Of a DNA stretch of 19,851 nucleotides, positions 6,151-13,207 are shown piece after piece. The stretch covers positions 1 through 19,851 of the forward strand of contig JBKPCR010000474.1 in NCBI GenBank assembly GCA_046727435.1. Reading direction: 5' to 3'. Numbering within the stretch: position 1 is the stretch's first letter; every line of letters begins with the position of its first letter. Source of the stretch: CAVPRW01 sp046727435 [NCBI: bacterium]. Its GTDB lineage: Bacteria > Tectomicrobia > Entotheonellia > J063. Below the pieces are notes generated by a model, which was not told where the DNA came from, did not search any database, and was given only the letters and a program-made list of their open reading frames with translations. Made by a program: the position numbers and the translations under genes.

Positions 6151-6915
6151 ATCGAGTTCTCCTACCTCTTGAAGGAAGGCTTTGTTATTCTCCGCCGTCA
6201 ATCTTTGACTCCGCCGATGATGCTCCTGCAGTTCAGCAACATGCTGCACATAGGCATCACCAAGCATCGAGCCGATCGGGATTTCACCTCTCTCAATGGA
6301 TGTCGTGGGTCTTGAGGTGCCACGGTCAATATCTACTGATGGGCCCGCATCATTAATGGGCCCCCGGTGAGATCTTTCCCACCAGTAGTCGTGTAACGTA
6401 ATTTTTTGCTCGAGTGTGAGATTGTCGTAGTCTTCGCGACTCTCTATACTCGACTCAATTGCCTAACCCTCGTAACATTTGTGAGGGTCCAGCCTTTTCC
6501 CCCGCGCATTGCCTGCGCGAACCGAATTTAGCCCAGAAGAGTCTGTGAAGTTCAGCGGGCTGTTCTTTGCGAAGACAGATGGATTTATGCCATACGACGG
6601 TCCTAAAGGATCGACCGTTACCCATCGGACGAGCCAAGGCGGATAGTATCTGGCGCCGCGATAACTAAATCCATTTTCCCCCCTCTCTTTTCCATTGAAT
6701 CGATAGCACGTCGATTCAAAGCTGCCGAAGCTCGGCTCACCATAGGGAGTATATTCCTCTCGACTGAGCAAGTCTCCGTTTGCACCAGTAACCACATTAC
6801 AGCTCCCCAAATGATTGCCCGAATAGAATCGGACCGCAGGCATAAGGTCGTCGAAAAGGGGCTGCCGACCCTGGTCAAGGCTATCCAGTTCAGCATTGGC
6901 CGCTTGGAATAACAC
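6151..6915 (-). pseudogene. RHS-repeat core and variable-tip fragment
   Basis: From 6915 the minus strand encodes AVRFYSGNHLGSCNVVTGAN, LLSREEYTPYGEPSFGSF, YRFNGKERGENGFSYRGARY and LVRWVTVDPLG, ending NSPLNFTDSSGLN. This is the RHS-repeat-associated core (classically 'HLGS..VT...G....YTPYGE', 'GKERDxExGxYYxGARYYxPxxGRWxxxDPxG', 'NNPxxxxDPxG'). A TAG at 6463-6465 follows 18 residues after DSSGLN, but the frame stays open beyond it with DNLTLEQKITLHDYWWERSH, IPIGSMLGDAYVQHVAEL and RRSQRLTAENNKAFLQEVGE. That looks like an effector tip cut off by a nonsense change (possibly CAG to TAG). The upstream end is severed at the DUF3500 duplication edge (6916) and the downstream end at the RAYT stub. RHS proteins (including Tc toxin C subunits) form a shell that carries a toxic C-terminus. 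This copy lacks the shell. Confidence 0.8.
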
Positions 6916-7618
6916 GGAGGAGTGATTTCAACAGCAAGCCGACACACTTTACAGGCCAAGCTCTCTCCCACGCTGTCCTAAGCCCTTCCCTTGCCTCTTA
7001 CGCCGGTGCTGGCAATGCATGCCGTAAGTGCAGTATAGTGGCGGCTTGCGGCTTGGCGTGTCAGCGCATTGAGGGATTTTACCGGCAGGAGGGTTGACGC
7101 GATGAGCATCATTCCTGGCAGATACGGCGGATACGGGGTCAGACCGTCGCGACCAGGCTCCGCCAGCAGGATGGTGGAGCCGATCCCTGAGGGTTGGAAG
7201 AACACCCACGCCAGAGCGGAAAAGGCCTTGGCGGAGCCGTTCCGTGGTGTCACGACTAACGGGAAGGTCGTCCCCGGGCTCTTCTCGTTGGAGCAGACCG
7301 GGGTTTCGACCAAGCCTGTGCGAGACGCCGCTGACGCCTTCATCGCGTCGCTCACGGCGGCGCAGAAGAAAGTGGCCCTTCATCCAATTGACTCGCAGGA
7401 GTGGCGGAAGTGGACGAACTGGGAGCAATATCCGCTGCGCCACGGCGTGTCGCTTGACCAGATGAATCCATCCCAGCGGGACGCTGCGCTGGAGCTGCTG
7501 AGGGCGAGCCTGAGTGTACGGGGATTCGACACCGCACGCAATGTCATGAAGCTCAACGAGCTGCTTGGAGAAATCACCGGCAACTGGGAATTTTTTGGGG
7601 AATGGCTCTATTTCCTCT
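6916..7618 (+). repeat. Segmental duplication, copy B (DUF3500 locus)
   Basis: Matches 2426-3129 with scattered substitutions and a one-base length difference in a T-run. Copy B continues past 7618 into the remainder of an intact gene, so it is likely the source or the preserved member. It begins directly after the truncated RHS fragment. Confidence 0.9.
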
Positions 7619-8319
7619 GTATTTTTGGCGCGCCCTCTATGGACGAGCCGTGGGGGTGGCAGATCGACGGCCACCACCTCAACCTGAACTACTTCGTCCT
7701 CAAGGATCAGGTCGTGATGACACCGGCCTTCTGGGGGGCGGAGCCGGCCATCGCCGACCGCGGCCCCTATGCCGGACTGCGTGAATTCGACGCCGAGCAG
7801 CGCAACGGACTGGAGCTCATGCGCGCCCTCTCACGACCACAGCAGGAGCAGGCGACCCTCTTCCGGTCCATCCTCTCCACCGACCTGCCGCCGGAGCGTT
7901 ACACCCCCCAGGATGGGCGCCAGCAGGCCGTGTCGTTCAAGGACAATGCCGTCATCCCGTATGAAGGCATCGGTGCCGAGGCGTTGACCTCAGGCCAGCG
8001 CTACCTGTTACTGACGTTAATCCAGACGTATACCAGCCATTTGCGGCCAGGGCACGATCAAGTGTGGATGGAGGCGATCAAGCAGCATCTGCCGGAGACC
8101 CAATTCGCCTGGATGGGCGGCTTTGGCGACAACGATGTGTTTTATTACAAAGTACACAGTCCGGTGCTGCTCATCGAGTTTGATATGCACAAGGGGGTGT
8201 TTTTGAACAACGACGAGCCGGAGAAGTTCCACATCCACATCGTGGTCCGGACGCCAAACGGCAATGACTACGGGAAGGACTTGCTGCGGCAGCACCTCGA
8301 GCGGTTCCACCGGCAGTAG
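7102..8319 (+). CDS. DUF3500 domain-containing protein
   Basis: A 405-residue soluble protein. The ATG at 7102 is chosen because AGGAGGG lies 8 bp upstream; an upstream TTG in frame lacks one. DUF3500 hallmarks are present: KWTNWEQYPLRHGVSLDQM (about residues 101-119), ALELLRASLSVRGFDTARNV, GEWLYFLCIFGAPSMDEPWG, WQIDGHHLNLNYFVLKDQVV, MTPAFWGAEPA and, near the end, FHIHIVVRTPNGNDYG. The family's biochemical role is not established as far as I know; the many conserved His, Trp and Asp residues (DGHHLNLN, HIHIVVRTPNGNDYG) suggest a metal-dependent enzyme, but that is inference. No signal peptide or membrane helix is seen. The gene stands alone, followed by hairpins and a convergent citrate synthase. 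A decayed duplicate lies 4.5 kb upstream. Confidence 0.9.
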   Translation: MSIIPGRYGGYGVRPSRPGSASRMVEPIPEGWKNTHARAEKALAEPFRGVTTNGKVVPGLFSLEQTGVSTKPVRDAADAFIASLTAAQKKVALHPIDSQEWRKWTNWEQYPLRHGVSLDQMNPSQRDAALELLRASLSVRGFDTARNVMKLNELLGEITGNWEFFGEWLYFLCIFGAPSMDEPWGWQIDGHHLNLNYFVLKDQVVMTPAFWGAEPAIADRGPYAGLREFDAEQRNGLELMRALSRPQQEQATLFRSILSTDLPPERYTPQDGRQQAVSFKDNAVIPYEGIGAEALTSGQRYLLLTLIQTYTSHLRPGHDQVWMEAIKQHLPETQFAWMGGFGDNDVFYYKVHSPVLLIEFDMHKGVFLNNDEPEKFHIHIVVRTPNGNDYGKDLLRQHLERFHRQ

Positions 8320-8327
8320 ACTGAACC

Positions 8328-8356
8328 CTTCTGAGTCGCCTCTGCAGCCTCAGAAG
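8328..8356 (+). terminator. Stem-loop after the DUF3500 gene
   Basis: CTTCTGAG (8328-8335) pairs perfectly with CTCAGAAG (8349-8356) across a 13-base loop, 8 bp after the stop codon. There is no T-run after it, so factor-independent termination is only possible. Confidence 0.4.
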
Positions 8357-8412
8357 ACGATTCACCTCAGTCATGCCTGCGTTGAACGCAGGTCACGACG
8401 CATCATGATGTG

Positions 8413-8444
8413 CCCCGGTGCGCAGGCTTTGCTGCCCACCGGGG
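8413..8444 (-). terminator. Strong GC-rich hairpin between convergent genes
   Basis: CCCCGGTG (8413-8420) pairs with CACCGGGG (8437-8444). Inside it GCAG (8422-8425) pairs with CTGC (8432-8435) around a six-base loop, with a single C-C mismatch between the stems. It lies 48 bp beyond the citrate synthase stop and may serve that gene, although no U-tract follows on either strand. Confidence 0.5.
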
Positions 8445-8491
8445 ATGGGCCAGAAGGTGGTAGCATGGCGGTGGGGGGCAATTCGATCCGT

Positions 8492-9661
8492 CTAGAATCG
8501 TTGATAGACTGGCACGAACGTTCGACCGCGCGGCCCGACATACACCGACTCCGGCCGGATGAGGAGGTTGTCGGCAAATTGCTCCAGGACATGTGCGGTC
8601 CAGCCGGCCGTCCGGCTGATGGCGAAGGTGGGCGTGAAGATCTCGGATGGGATACCGACGGCGTGGAGGATGAGTGCAGCATACAACTCGACATTGGCGT
8701 ACAGGTCGCGGCCCGGCTTGACCTCCTCCAGGACCTTGACCGTGACGCGCTCGACCGCGGTCGTCAGGTCGAGCAGCTTGCGGTCCCCCGTCTGCCCTGC
8801 CAGCTTTTCAGCGGCTTCGGCGACCACTTCGGCTCGTGGATCGCGGACCTTGTAAATGCGGTGGCCAAAGCCCATGATCCGCTCGCCACGGCCCAGCGCG
8901 GCCCGCACCCAGGCTTCAGCACGGTCCAGCGTGCCGATTTCGGTGAGCATTTCCAACACGGGACCCGGCACACCACCGTGCCGGTGCCCTTTGAGCGAGC
9001 CAACGGCGCCAGTGATCGCCGACACCATGTCCGAATCGGACGAGGCGATCGCCCGGGCGACAAAGGTCGAGGCGTTCATCCCATGCTCGAGCACGGCCAC
9101 GAGATAGGCATTCAGCCCGTCCACCCGTGCCGGGTCCGGCTCGCGACCTTCGAGCATATAGAGGTATCCGGCGGCGAAGCCCAGGTGATCCGGCGGCTCG
9201 AGGATTGACAAGCCCTGGTGGAGACGATAGTGATGCGCGACCAGCGCCGGCATGCGGGCGGTAATCCTGAGCGCCAGGCGGCGATTGGCCTCTGGTGACA
9301 GGTCGTCGACATGCGGTTCGTCGAGGGCAAGGCTGGCAGCGCCCATCCGCAACGCATGCATGCCGGTGGCCTGGGGGGCCACATCTCGCAGGACATCCAT
9401 AATCGGACCGGACAAATGGCGTGCCGCGGCCATCTCCTGTTGGATGTCGTCAAGCTGCTGGCGGTTGGGGAGGTCGCCATCCCAGAGGAGATAGGCCGCT
9501 TCCTCAAACGAGACCTTGCCAGCCAGCTCGTGGATATCGTAGCCGCGGATGACCAGCCGTCCAGCCTGGCCATCGACCTCGCTCAACTGCGTGGCGTGTG
9601 ACACCACGCCCTTCAGACCGTGAGCCACGTCGATGTCTATGGGGGAGTGTAGGGTTGTCAT
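8492..9661 (-). CDS. Citrate synthase family protein (citrate or 2-methylcitrate synthase)
   Basis: A 389-residue protein, the length of the short dimeric citrate synthases. It has the entry motif GRLVIRGYDIHELA (35-48), KGHRHGGVPGPV with the substrate-binding His near 226-228, LEHGMNASTF with catalytic His193, GFGHRIYKVRDPRA with catalytic His267, and FTPTFAISRTAGWTAHVLEQ (342-361). At the place of the third catalytic residue (usually Asp in 'NVDFYS') it reads YANVELYAALIL, i.e. Glu325. The enzyme condenses oxaloacetate with acetyl-CoA (or propionyl-CoA). The start is supported by GAGGAGGG 7-8 bp upstream of the ATG. It is monocistronic, with no other TCA or methylcitrate gene nearby to decide the substrate. 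Codon use and intactness suggest a functional gene. Confidence 0.92.
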   Translation of the reverse strand: MTTLHSPIDIDVAHGLKGVVSHATQLSEVDGQAGRLVIRGYDIHELAGKVSFEEAAYLLWDGDLPNRQQLDDIQQEMAAARHLSGPIMDVLRDVAPQATGMHALRMGAASLALDEPHVDDLSPEANRRLALRITARMPALVAHHYRLHQGLSILEPPDHLGFAAGYLYMLEGREPDPARVDGLNAYLVAVLEHGMNASTFVARAIASSDSDMVSAITGAVGSLKGHRHGGVPGPVLEMLTEIGTLDRAEAWVRAALGRGERIMGFGHRIYKVRDPRAEVVAEAAEKLAGQTGDRKLLDLTTAVERVTVKVLEEVKPGRDLYANVELYAALILHAVGIPSEIFTPTFAISRTAGWTAHVLEQFADNLLIRPESVYVGPRGRTFVPVYQRF

Positions 9662-9824
9662 GGGTTTCCCTCCTCTGACGGTGTTGTCGCATTAGGGCCT
9701 AGTGGGCCGTTCTTTAACGCCTACAAGGAGTTGCGCTAGACTTGTACGCACCTGCTCGGCCGAAACGCGAGAGATATGCAGAGCCACCCTGCGTTCCGAC
9801 AGGTTCGCAAGTCTGCCTGAGGAG

Positions 9825-10730
9825 CTACGAATCGAGGGTGCGCCGACTAAAGCCAGGCACATCGATCCCGAGCTTTTTCACCTTGTTATAAAATGTTCGT
9901 TTAGGCATCTTCAGCAGCTTGAGAGCCTGGTGAACCCTGCCGTGGGTCCTCCGCAGGGCAAAGCCGATGAAAAATCGTTCCAGGTCCTCCATGATCTCAT
10001 TCCAGGACGCTTTCGCTCCGGCCCTTCGTAAGAGTTGCTCAACGACCGGGCCTACCCCCTGAAACTCCGTGGTTTCGCGCCCCTCGAACATACTCCCCGG
10101 CGCGACCCCCACCTCCATGGAAAACCGTTCCCCATAGCTTTCCAGGAGTTCCTTCATGCGCTGATTCTCCTGGCTGGCTTTCTCAATGAGTGAGATGATC
10201 AGGGCGGAGGCAAAGTTGTCCATGTATTCTTCGATGATGCGCTTCTTCATGGCGCCGAAGTAGTCCTCACTGGAGTAGCTATACAAGGCAAGCGCCCCAA
10301 TAGGCTCAGCCTCGAGGCTTTTGATGGGCACACTGATGTAGCTCCTGGCCCTGGCGAGAAACTCGCAATAGTCCTCCAGGTACCTGTGCTTGAGGCTGTC
10401 CTCCTGACCCTTCCGCCTGATCCGGCCCAGTTCGGCTAATAGGACCTTATGGAGGGGATTGGTCTTGGCGTCATGGACGTAATACATCTTGCCCTCGTCG
10501 ATGGAGCGCTGGCAGGGGCCATAGATGAAGGGGCGGTCCTCCTCGTACTGGCGGATGATGTCACCCTTGTCGGTGCGCAGGCATTGATGGCTCACCAGCA
10601 TCCGATCTTCCAGGCGCTTGATGAGGAAGATATGACCAGCATCCGCTTCCGTGAACTCGATAGCGGCTCGAATCGTGGCCTCCAAAATGTCGTACACGGT
10701 TGGAGCGACCTTGATCAACACCTCCTCCAT
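9825..10730 (-). CDS. GAF-domain regulator with Fis-type HTH, no AAA+ domain
   Basis: A 301-residue protein from the ATG at 10730, chosen because GGGGAGGAGG lies about 6 bp upstream; an in-frame ATG 15 codons earlier lacks one. Residues about 10-185 look like a GAF sensor (ILEATIRAAIEFTEADAGHI, YISVPIKSLEAEPIGALALY). A helical stretch with SQENQRMKELLESYGERF follows. The C-terminus (about 250-295) is a Fis-family HTH: DLERFFIGFALRRTHGRVHQ, ALKLLKMPKRTFYNKVKKLG, close to the DctD/NtrC output domain. The central AAA+ sigma-54 activator domain that normally separates the two is absent, so it must act in another way or with a partner. The gene is divergent from the Rpn nuclease gene, and the shared upstream region contains TGGCAC dyads that could be its operators. 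Confidence 0.85.
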   Translation of the reverse strand: MEEVLIKVAPTVYDILEATIRAAIEFTEADAGHIFLIKRLEDRMLVSHQCLRTDKGDIIRQYEEDRPFIYGPCQRSIDEGKMYYVHDAKTNPLHKVLLAELGRIRRKGQEDSLKHRYLEDYCEFLARARSYISVPIKSLEAEPIGALALYSYSSEDYFGAMKKRIIEEYMDNFASALIISLIEKASQENQRMKELLESYGERFSMEVGVAPGSMFEGRETTEFQGVGPVVEQLLRRAGAKASWNEIMEDLERFFIGFALRRTHGRVHQALKLLKMPKRTFYNKVKKLGIDVPGFSRRTLDS

Positions 10731-10751
10731 GCGATTCCTCCTCCCCGCATA

Positions 10752-10768
10752 AGTGCCAGAATAGCACT
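10752..10768. promoter_or_regulatory. Inverted repeat in the leader of the GAF-HTH gene
   Basis: AGTGC (10752-10756) and GCACT (10764-10768) flank a 7-base spacer. It is just upstream of the ribosome site of the regulator gene. AGAATAGCAC within it (10758-10767) recurs exactly at 10952-10961, and the half-site is close to the GTGCCA/TGGCAC cluster upstream. A candidate autoregulatory site. Confidence 0.4.
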
Positions 10769-10879
10769 CTTTCATGGCGCCAGTGCCTGGTGTGATTATT
10801 GTTATCTTGTCTGATGAATCTAGGCTTCACCCCAGGAGAAGTCAAGGTATGTGAGATACGAGCCAGCATATTTGCGGCG

Positions 10880-10920
10880 AAAATGGCACAAAATAAGTGC
10901 CATTTTGGCACTCACTGCCA
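10880..10920. promoter_or_regulatory. Cluster of TGGCAC/GTGCCA dyads, candidate operator
   Basis: AAAATGGCAC (10880-10889) and GTGCCATTTT (10897-10906) are perfect 10-bp inverted repeats around AAAATAA. GTGCCA-TTT-TGGCAC (10897-10911) and TGGCA-CTCAC-TGCCA (10906-10920) overlap it, giving four half-sites in 41 bp. It is about 150 bp upstream of both the regulator and the Rpn gene. On the minus strand TGGCAC-N5-TTGTG is a near match to a sigma-54 -24/-12 element, with GT instead of GC at -12. Confidence 0.5.
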
Positions 10921-10996
10921 GGAGAGTGGTACAACCCATCGCAGATGCAGTAGAATAGCACGCATGATGCCGTAACGTCTGGCGAGTGAGGCCACG

Positions 10997-11031
10997 AGAC
11001 CCCCCTGGTGACCACCAACCCTCGGGGGTCT
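10997..11031 (+). other. GC-rich hairpin in the leader of the Rpn gene
   Basis: AGACCCCC (10997-11004) pairs with GGGGGTCT (11024-11031). The loop contains GGTG-AC-CACC, which can form a second small stem. It ends 40 bp before the Rpn start codon and may be a terminator, an attenuator or the end of an inserted element; no T-run follows. Confidence 0.45.
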
Positions 11032-11071
11032 GCGTCACACCAGTGTCCCTCTGGGCGAAAGCACCTCCACC

Positions 11072-11977
11072 ATGGCCACTACCGATAGCCCGCTGAAACA
11101 CTTGGTGAGCGCTTTTATTACGGATTTTGCTGCATGGCTGCTCCAGGCCCCTGTGCGGGAAGCGCGTCCGCTCAATGTGGAACTGCCAGCAACCACGCTG
11201 GCCGCCGATCAGGTGTTTCATGTGACCCTGGCCACTGGACAGCCGCTGCTGCTCCATCTTGAGTTTCAGGGGCTCGGCAGCCGTCCGCCTTTGTCCTGGC
11301 GGATGTTGGAGTATATGGCACGCCTGGCATACACCCATCGACTGGCCATGCGGAGCGTGGTGTTTTATGTCGGTCGTGGGGCGGGAGCCGACGATACGGG
11401 ACACCATCAGATTACAGACCTCGACGGGACCGCGACGTTGCTGTGGCGGTATCAGGTCATGCGCCTGTGGCAGATGCCGGCGGAGGAGCTGTTGGCGCTG
11501 GAGACCCCAGCTCTCTTGGCACTCGTGGGGCAAACGCGAATCGACCAGCCAGCAGTCGTGCTCCCAGCTGTGGTAGCCCGGCTGCGCCGCGTGCCCGATG
11601 CAGAGCGGCGCGGGCGCTTGCTAACAGCCTTGCTGGCCCTTTTGCCGGAAGAGGAGATGATAGCGATGGTAGAACGACTTCTCGAACACGATGCCCTTTT
11701 GTTGGATACTCCCTACCTACGGCGGATTCGGGAAGAAGGGCGGGAAGAAGGGCGGGAGGAAGGCCGGGAAGAAGGAGCGCTGGCCATGCGTCGTCGTGAT
11801 ATTTTGCAGGCGTTGGAGTTGCGTTTTGGCCCGGCGGAGGCGGTCTCCCACCAGGTGGCCGAGCAGTTGGAACGCATTACCGACGAGGCGCTGCTGGAGA
11901 GGCTCTTTGCCGCTGCGATTCGGAGTGGCACGGCCACCGAATTCCAGGTCGCGCTAGAGAACACGCCTCAGGAATAA
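11072..11977 (+). CDS. Rpn family PD-(D/E)XK nuclease / putative transposase (DUF4351-type)
   Basis: A 301-residue protein of the recombination-promoting nuclease (Rpn) group. Residues about 1-190 carry the nuclease fold: HLVSAFITDFAAWLLQ, LLLHLEFQGLG with the E-x-Q/K catalytic pair (Glu64, Gln66), and RMLEYMARLAYTHRLAMRSV with VVFYVG. Residues 220-235 are four REEG repeats encoded by 12-bp direct repeats, and a C-terminal helical region (ILQALELRFGPAEAVSHQVA, LERITDEALLERLFAAAIRS) resembles DUF4351. Rpn proteins cut DNA and promote RecA-independent recombination in E. coli; many copies are variable or phase-variable. Start: the ATG at 11072 has no clear ribosome site (CCTCCACC precedes it). 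It is divergent from the GAF-HTH regulator. The gene seems intact. Confidence 0.85.
   Translation: MATTDSPLKHLVSAFITDFAAWLLQAPVREARPLNVELPATTLAADQVFHVTLATGQPLLLHLEFQGLGSRPPLSWRMLEYMARLAYTHRLAMRSVVFYVGRGAGADDTGHHQITDLDGTATLLWRYQVMRLWQMPAEELLALETPALLALVGQTRIDQPAVVLPAVVARLRRVPDAERRGRLLTALLALLPEEEMIAMVERLLEHDALLLDTPYLRRIREEGREEGREEGREEGALAMRRRDILQALELRFGPAEAVSHQVAEQLERITDEALLERLFAAAIRSGTATEFQVALENTPQE
11729..11776 (+). repeat. Four 12-bp tandem repeats inside the Rpn gene
   Basis: Four units of the type CGGGAAGAAGGG run head to tail; units 1 and 2 are identical, unit 3 has two changes and unit 4 one. Each encodes Arg-Glu-Glu-Gly, so slippage would change linker length by four residues without a frameshift. 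Confidence 0.9.
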
Positions 11978-12023
11978 GTGCTGCACGCCATAAATCCTCT
12001 ACTGGTTATGCGTCTCCCCGCCC

Positions 12024-12050
12024 CACCCTTCCCATCGAGGGGGGAAGGTG
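12024..12050. terminator. Hairpin between convergent genes
   Basis: CACCCTTCCC (12024-12033) pairs with GGGAAGGTG (12042-12050) with one bulged C, loop of about 8 bases. It lies between the Rpn stop and the oxidoreductase stop, which face each other, so it could terminate both. It lacks a T-run. Confidence 0.4.
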
Positions 12051-12103
12051 CAGAAAGGGGTAACTGCCGGGACAATCCACGGTGAAATTTTGGGGCTCGA
12101 TGC

Positions 12104-13207
12104 TTAGGCAATCACCTCCCAGCGGCTCGTTGCCGAGGAGCGCACGACCGCTTCGAGCGTCCGGTGCAGACTGACCGCATCGCCGAAGTGCGGGTGGAAT
12201 GGCGTGCCTATGTGCACTGACTGGATCAAATGCCGTAACAACTGCGCCACTTGTAAGGCCTGGCTCTCCGCGGGGAGATTTGGGACCGTGTGCAGGCGTG
12301 GCGGTACCGGGAGTTCCTGTAGCACCCCACTGCCTTGGGCACCGTAGACTTTGGCTGGGGAATACTGCACCATGTTCGGCGACTCCACCGACAGACGTCC
12401 CTCCGTCCCAAAGATGTCGAGGTGAAAGCCACTCCCCTGTTTGCAGACGTTGCTGACATGCACGGTGCCCGAGACCCCATTGGCCAGGCGCGCCATGAAC
12501 GCCACGGTGTCAATCGCATCCACGGGCACCACTTCGCCGGTATCGGCGAAGCGCGTTTCCTGCACTAAGGTTTGCACCTGCCCATTGACCTCCGCGACCT
12601 CGCCGAGATACCACCGCACCACATCGAGCGCATGCCCACACGCAATCAGGATGGCCCCACCGCCCTCCTCCGCCCGCATCGACCACCAGCGATGCGAGGG
12701 GCGTGGTTGCATCGCTGATGACAGGAAGTGCGTCATGTGAAAGAACAGGGGGCGACCGACATAAGCGCCTTCCATCAACTCCTTGGCGTATATGATACCC
12801 GGCGAGAAACGGGCCTGTGTGCCCACGGCGTGCGCTACACCCTGTGCCCGCGCATGGGCGTCGATCTCCTCGGCCTGGACGGCATTGAGGGCTAAAGGCC
12901 ATTCGCAGAAGACGTGCTTGCCCGCGTCCAGCGCCGCCATCACCACGGGATGATGCAACGCGATACGTACCGCCACCGTCACCAGGTCGACCTCTGGCGA
13001 GTGCATCATCTCCTTATAGTTCCAGAACGCCAGCCGAGCCCCAGTGCGTTGCTGCGCCTGCTTGGCGGTCTCCTCGTGCGCCGTACACACCGCCACGAGC
13101 TCGGCTTCTTCCAACGCAGCGATGGCCGGCAGGTGGGCGCGGGCGCCCCACCGGTCCGTCCCCCCATTCGCGCCCACCACGCCGATGCGCATTCGATGCT
13201 GTGCCAT
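12104..13207 (-). CDS. Gfo/Idh/MocA family protein, Gal80-like subgroup
   Basis: A 367-residue protein. The N-terminal Rossmann domain starts with MRIGVVGANGGTDRWG (nucleotide-binding GxxG-type loop, residues 6-21), then AELVAVCTAHEETAKQA and DLVTVAVRIALHHPVVMAAL. GKHVFCEWPLALNAVQAEEI (97-116) sits where classical members have 'EKP'; here Trp103 replaces the catalytic Lys. The C-terminal domain has GGGAILIACGHALDVVRWYL. The EWPL and GGG-x-L-x-x-x-x-GHxxD phrases are those of the Gal80-like branch, some of whose members bind NAD(P) without being dehydrogenases. GAGGGAGAG lies just upstream of the ATG at 13207. It is monocistronic; no sugar-pathway neighbour hints at a substrate. A redox enzyme with another catalytic base cannot be excluded. 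Confidence 0.88.
   Translation of the reverse strand: MAQHRMRIGVVGANGGTDRWGARAHLPAIAALEEAELVAVCTAHEETAKQAQQRTGARLAFWNYKEMMHSPEVDLVTVAVRIALHHPVVMAALDAGKHVFCEWPLALNAVQAEEIDAHARAQGVAHAVGTQARFSPGIIYAKELMEGAYVGRPLFFHMTHFLSSAMQPRPSHRWWSMRAEEGGGAILIACGHALDVVRWYLGEVAEVNGQVQTLVQETRFADTGEVVPVDAIDTVAFMARLANGVSGTVHVSNVCKQGSGFHLDIFGTEGRLSVESPNMVQYSPAKVYGAQGSGVLQELPVPPRLHTVPNLPAESQALQVAQLLRHLIQSVHIGTPFHPHFGDAVSLHRTLEAVVRSSATSRWEVIA

Noticed and set aside
7135-7145. GGGGTCAGACC inside the DUF3500 gene, like the REP-type palindrome
   Set aside because: It lacks the closing CC, lies in conserved coding sequence, and copy A differs there (GGCGTCAGACC).
8264-9208. 314-codon plus-strand open frame across the DUF3500 end and citrate synthase
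   Set aside because: It is antisense to a clear citrate synthase and shows no family motifs; a shadow of GC-rich codon bias.
10820-11533. 237-codon minus-strand open frame over the Rpn gene and divergent region
   Set aside because: It is antisense to Rpn and crosses the regulatory dyads; no start site or motifs.
11729-11776. Short tandem repeats considered as a CRISPR array
   Set aside because: The units are 12 bp, contiguous, in frame and without spacers.
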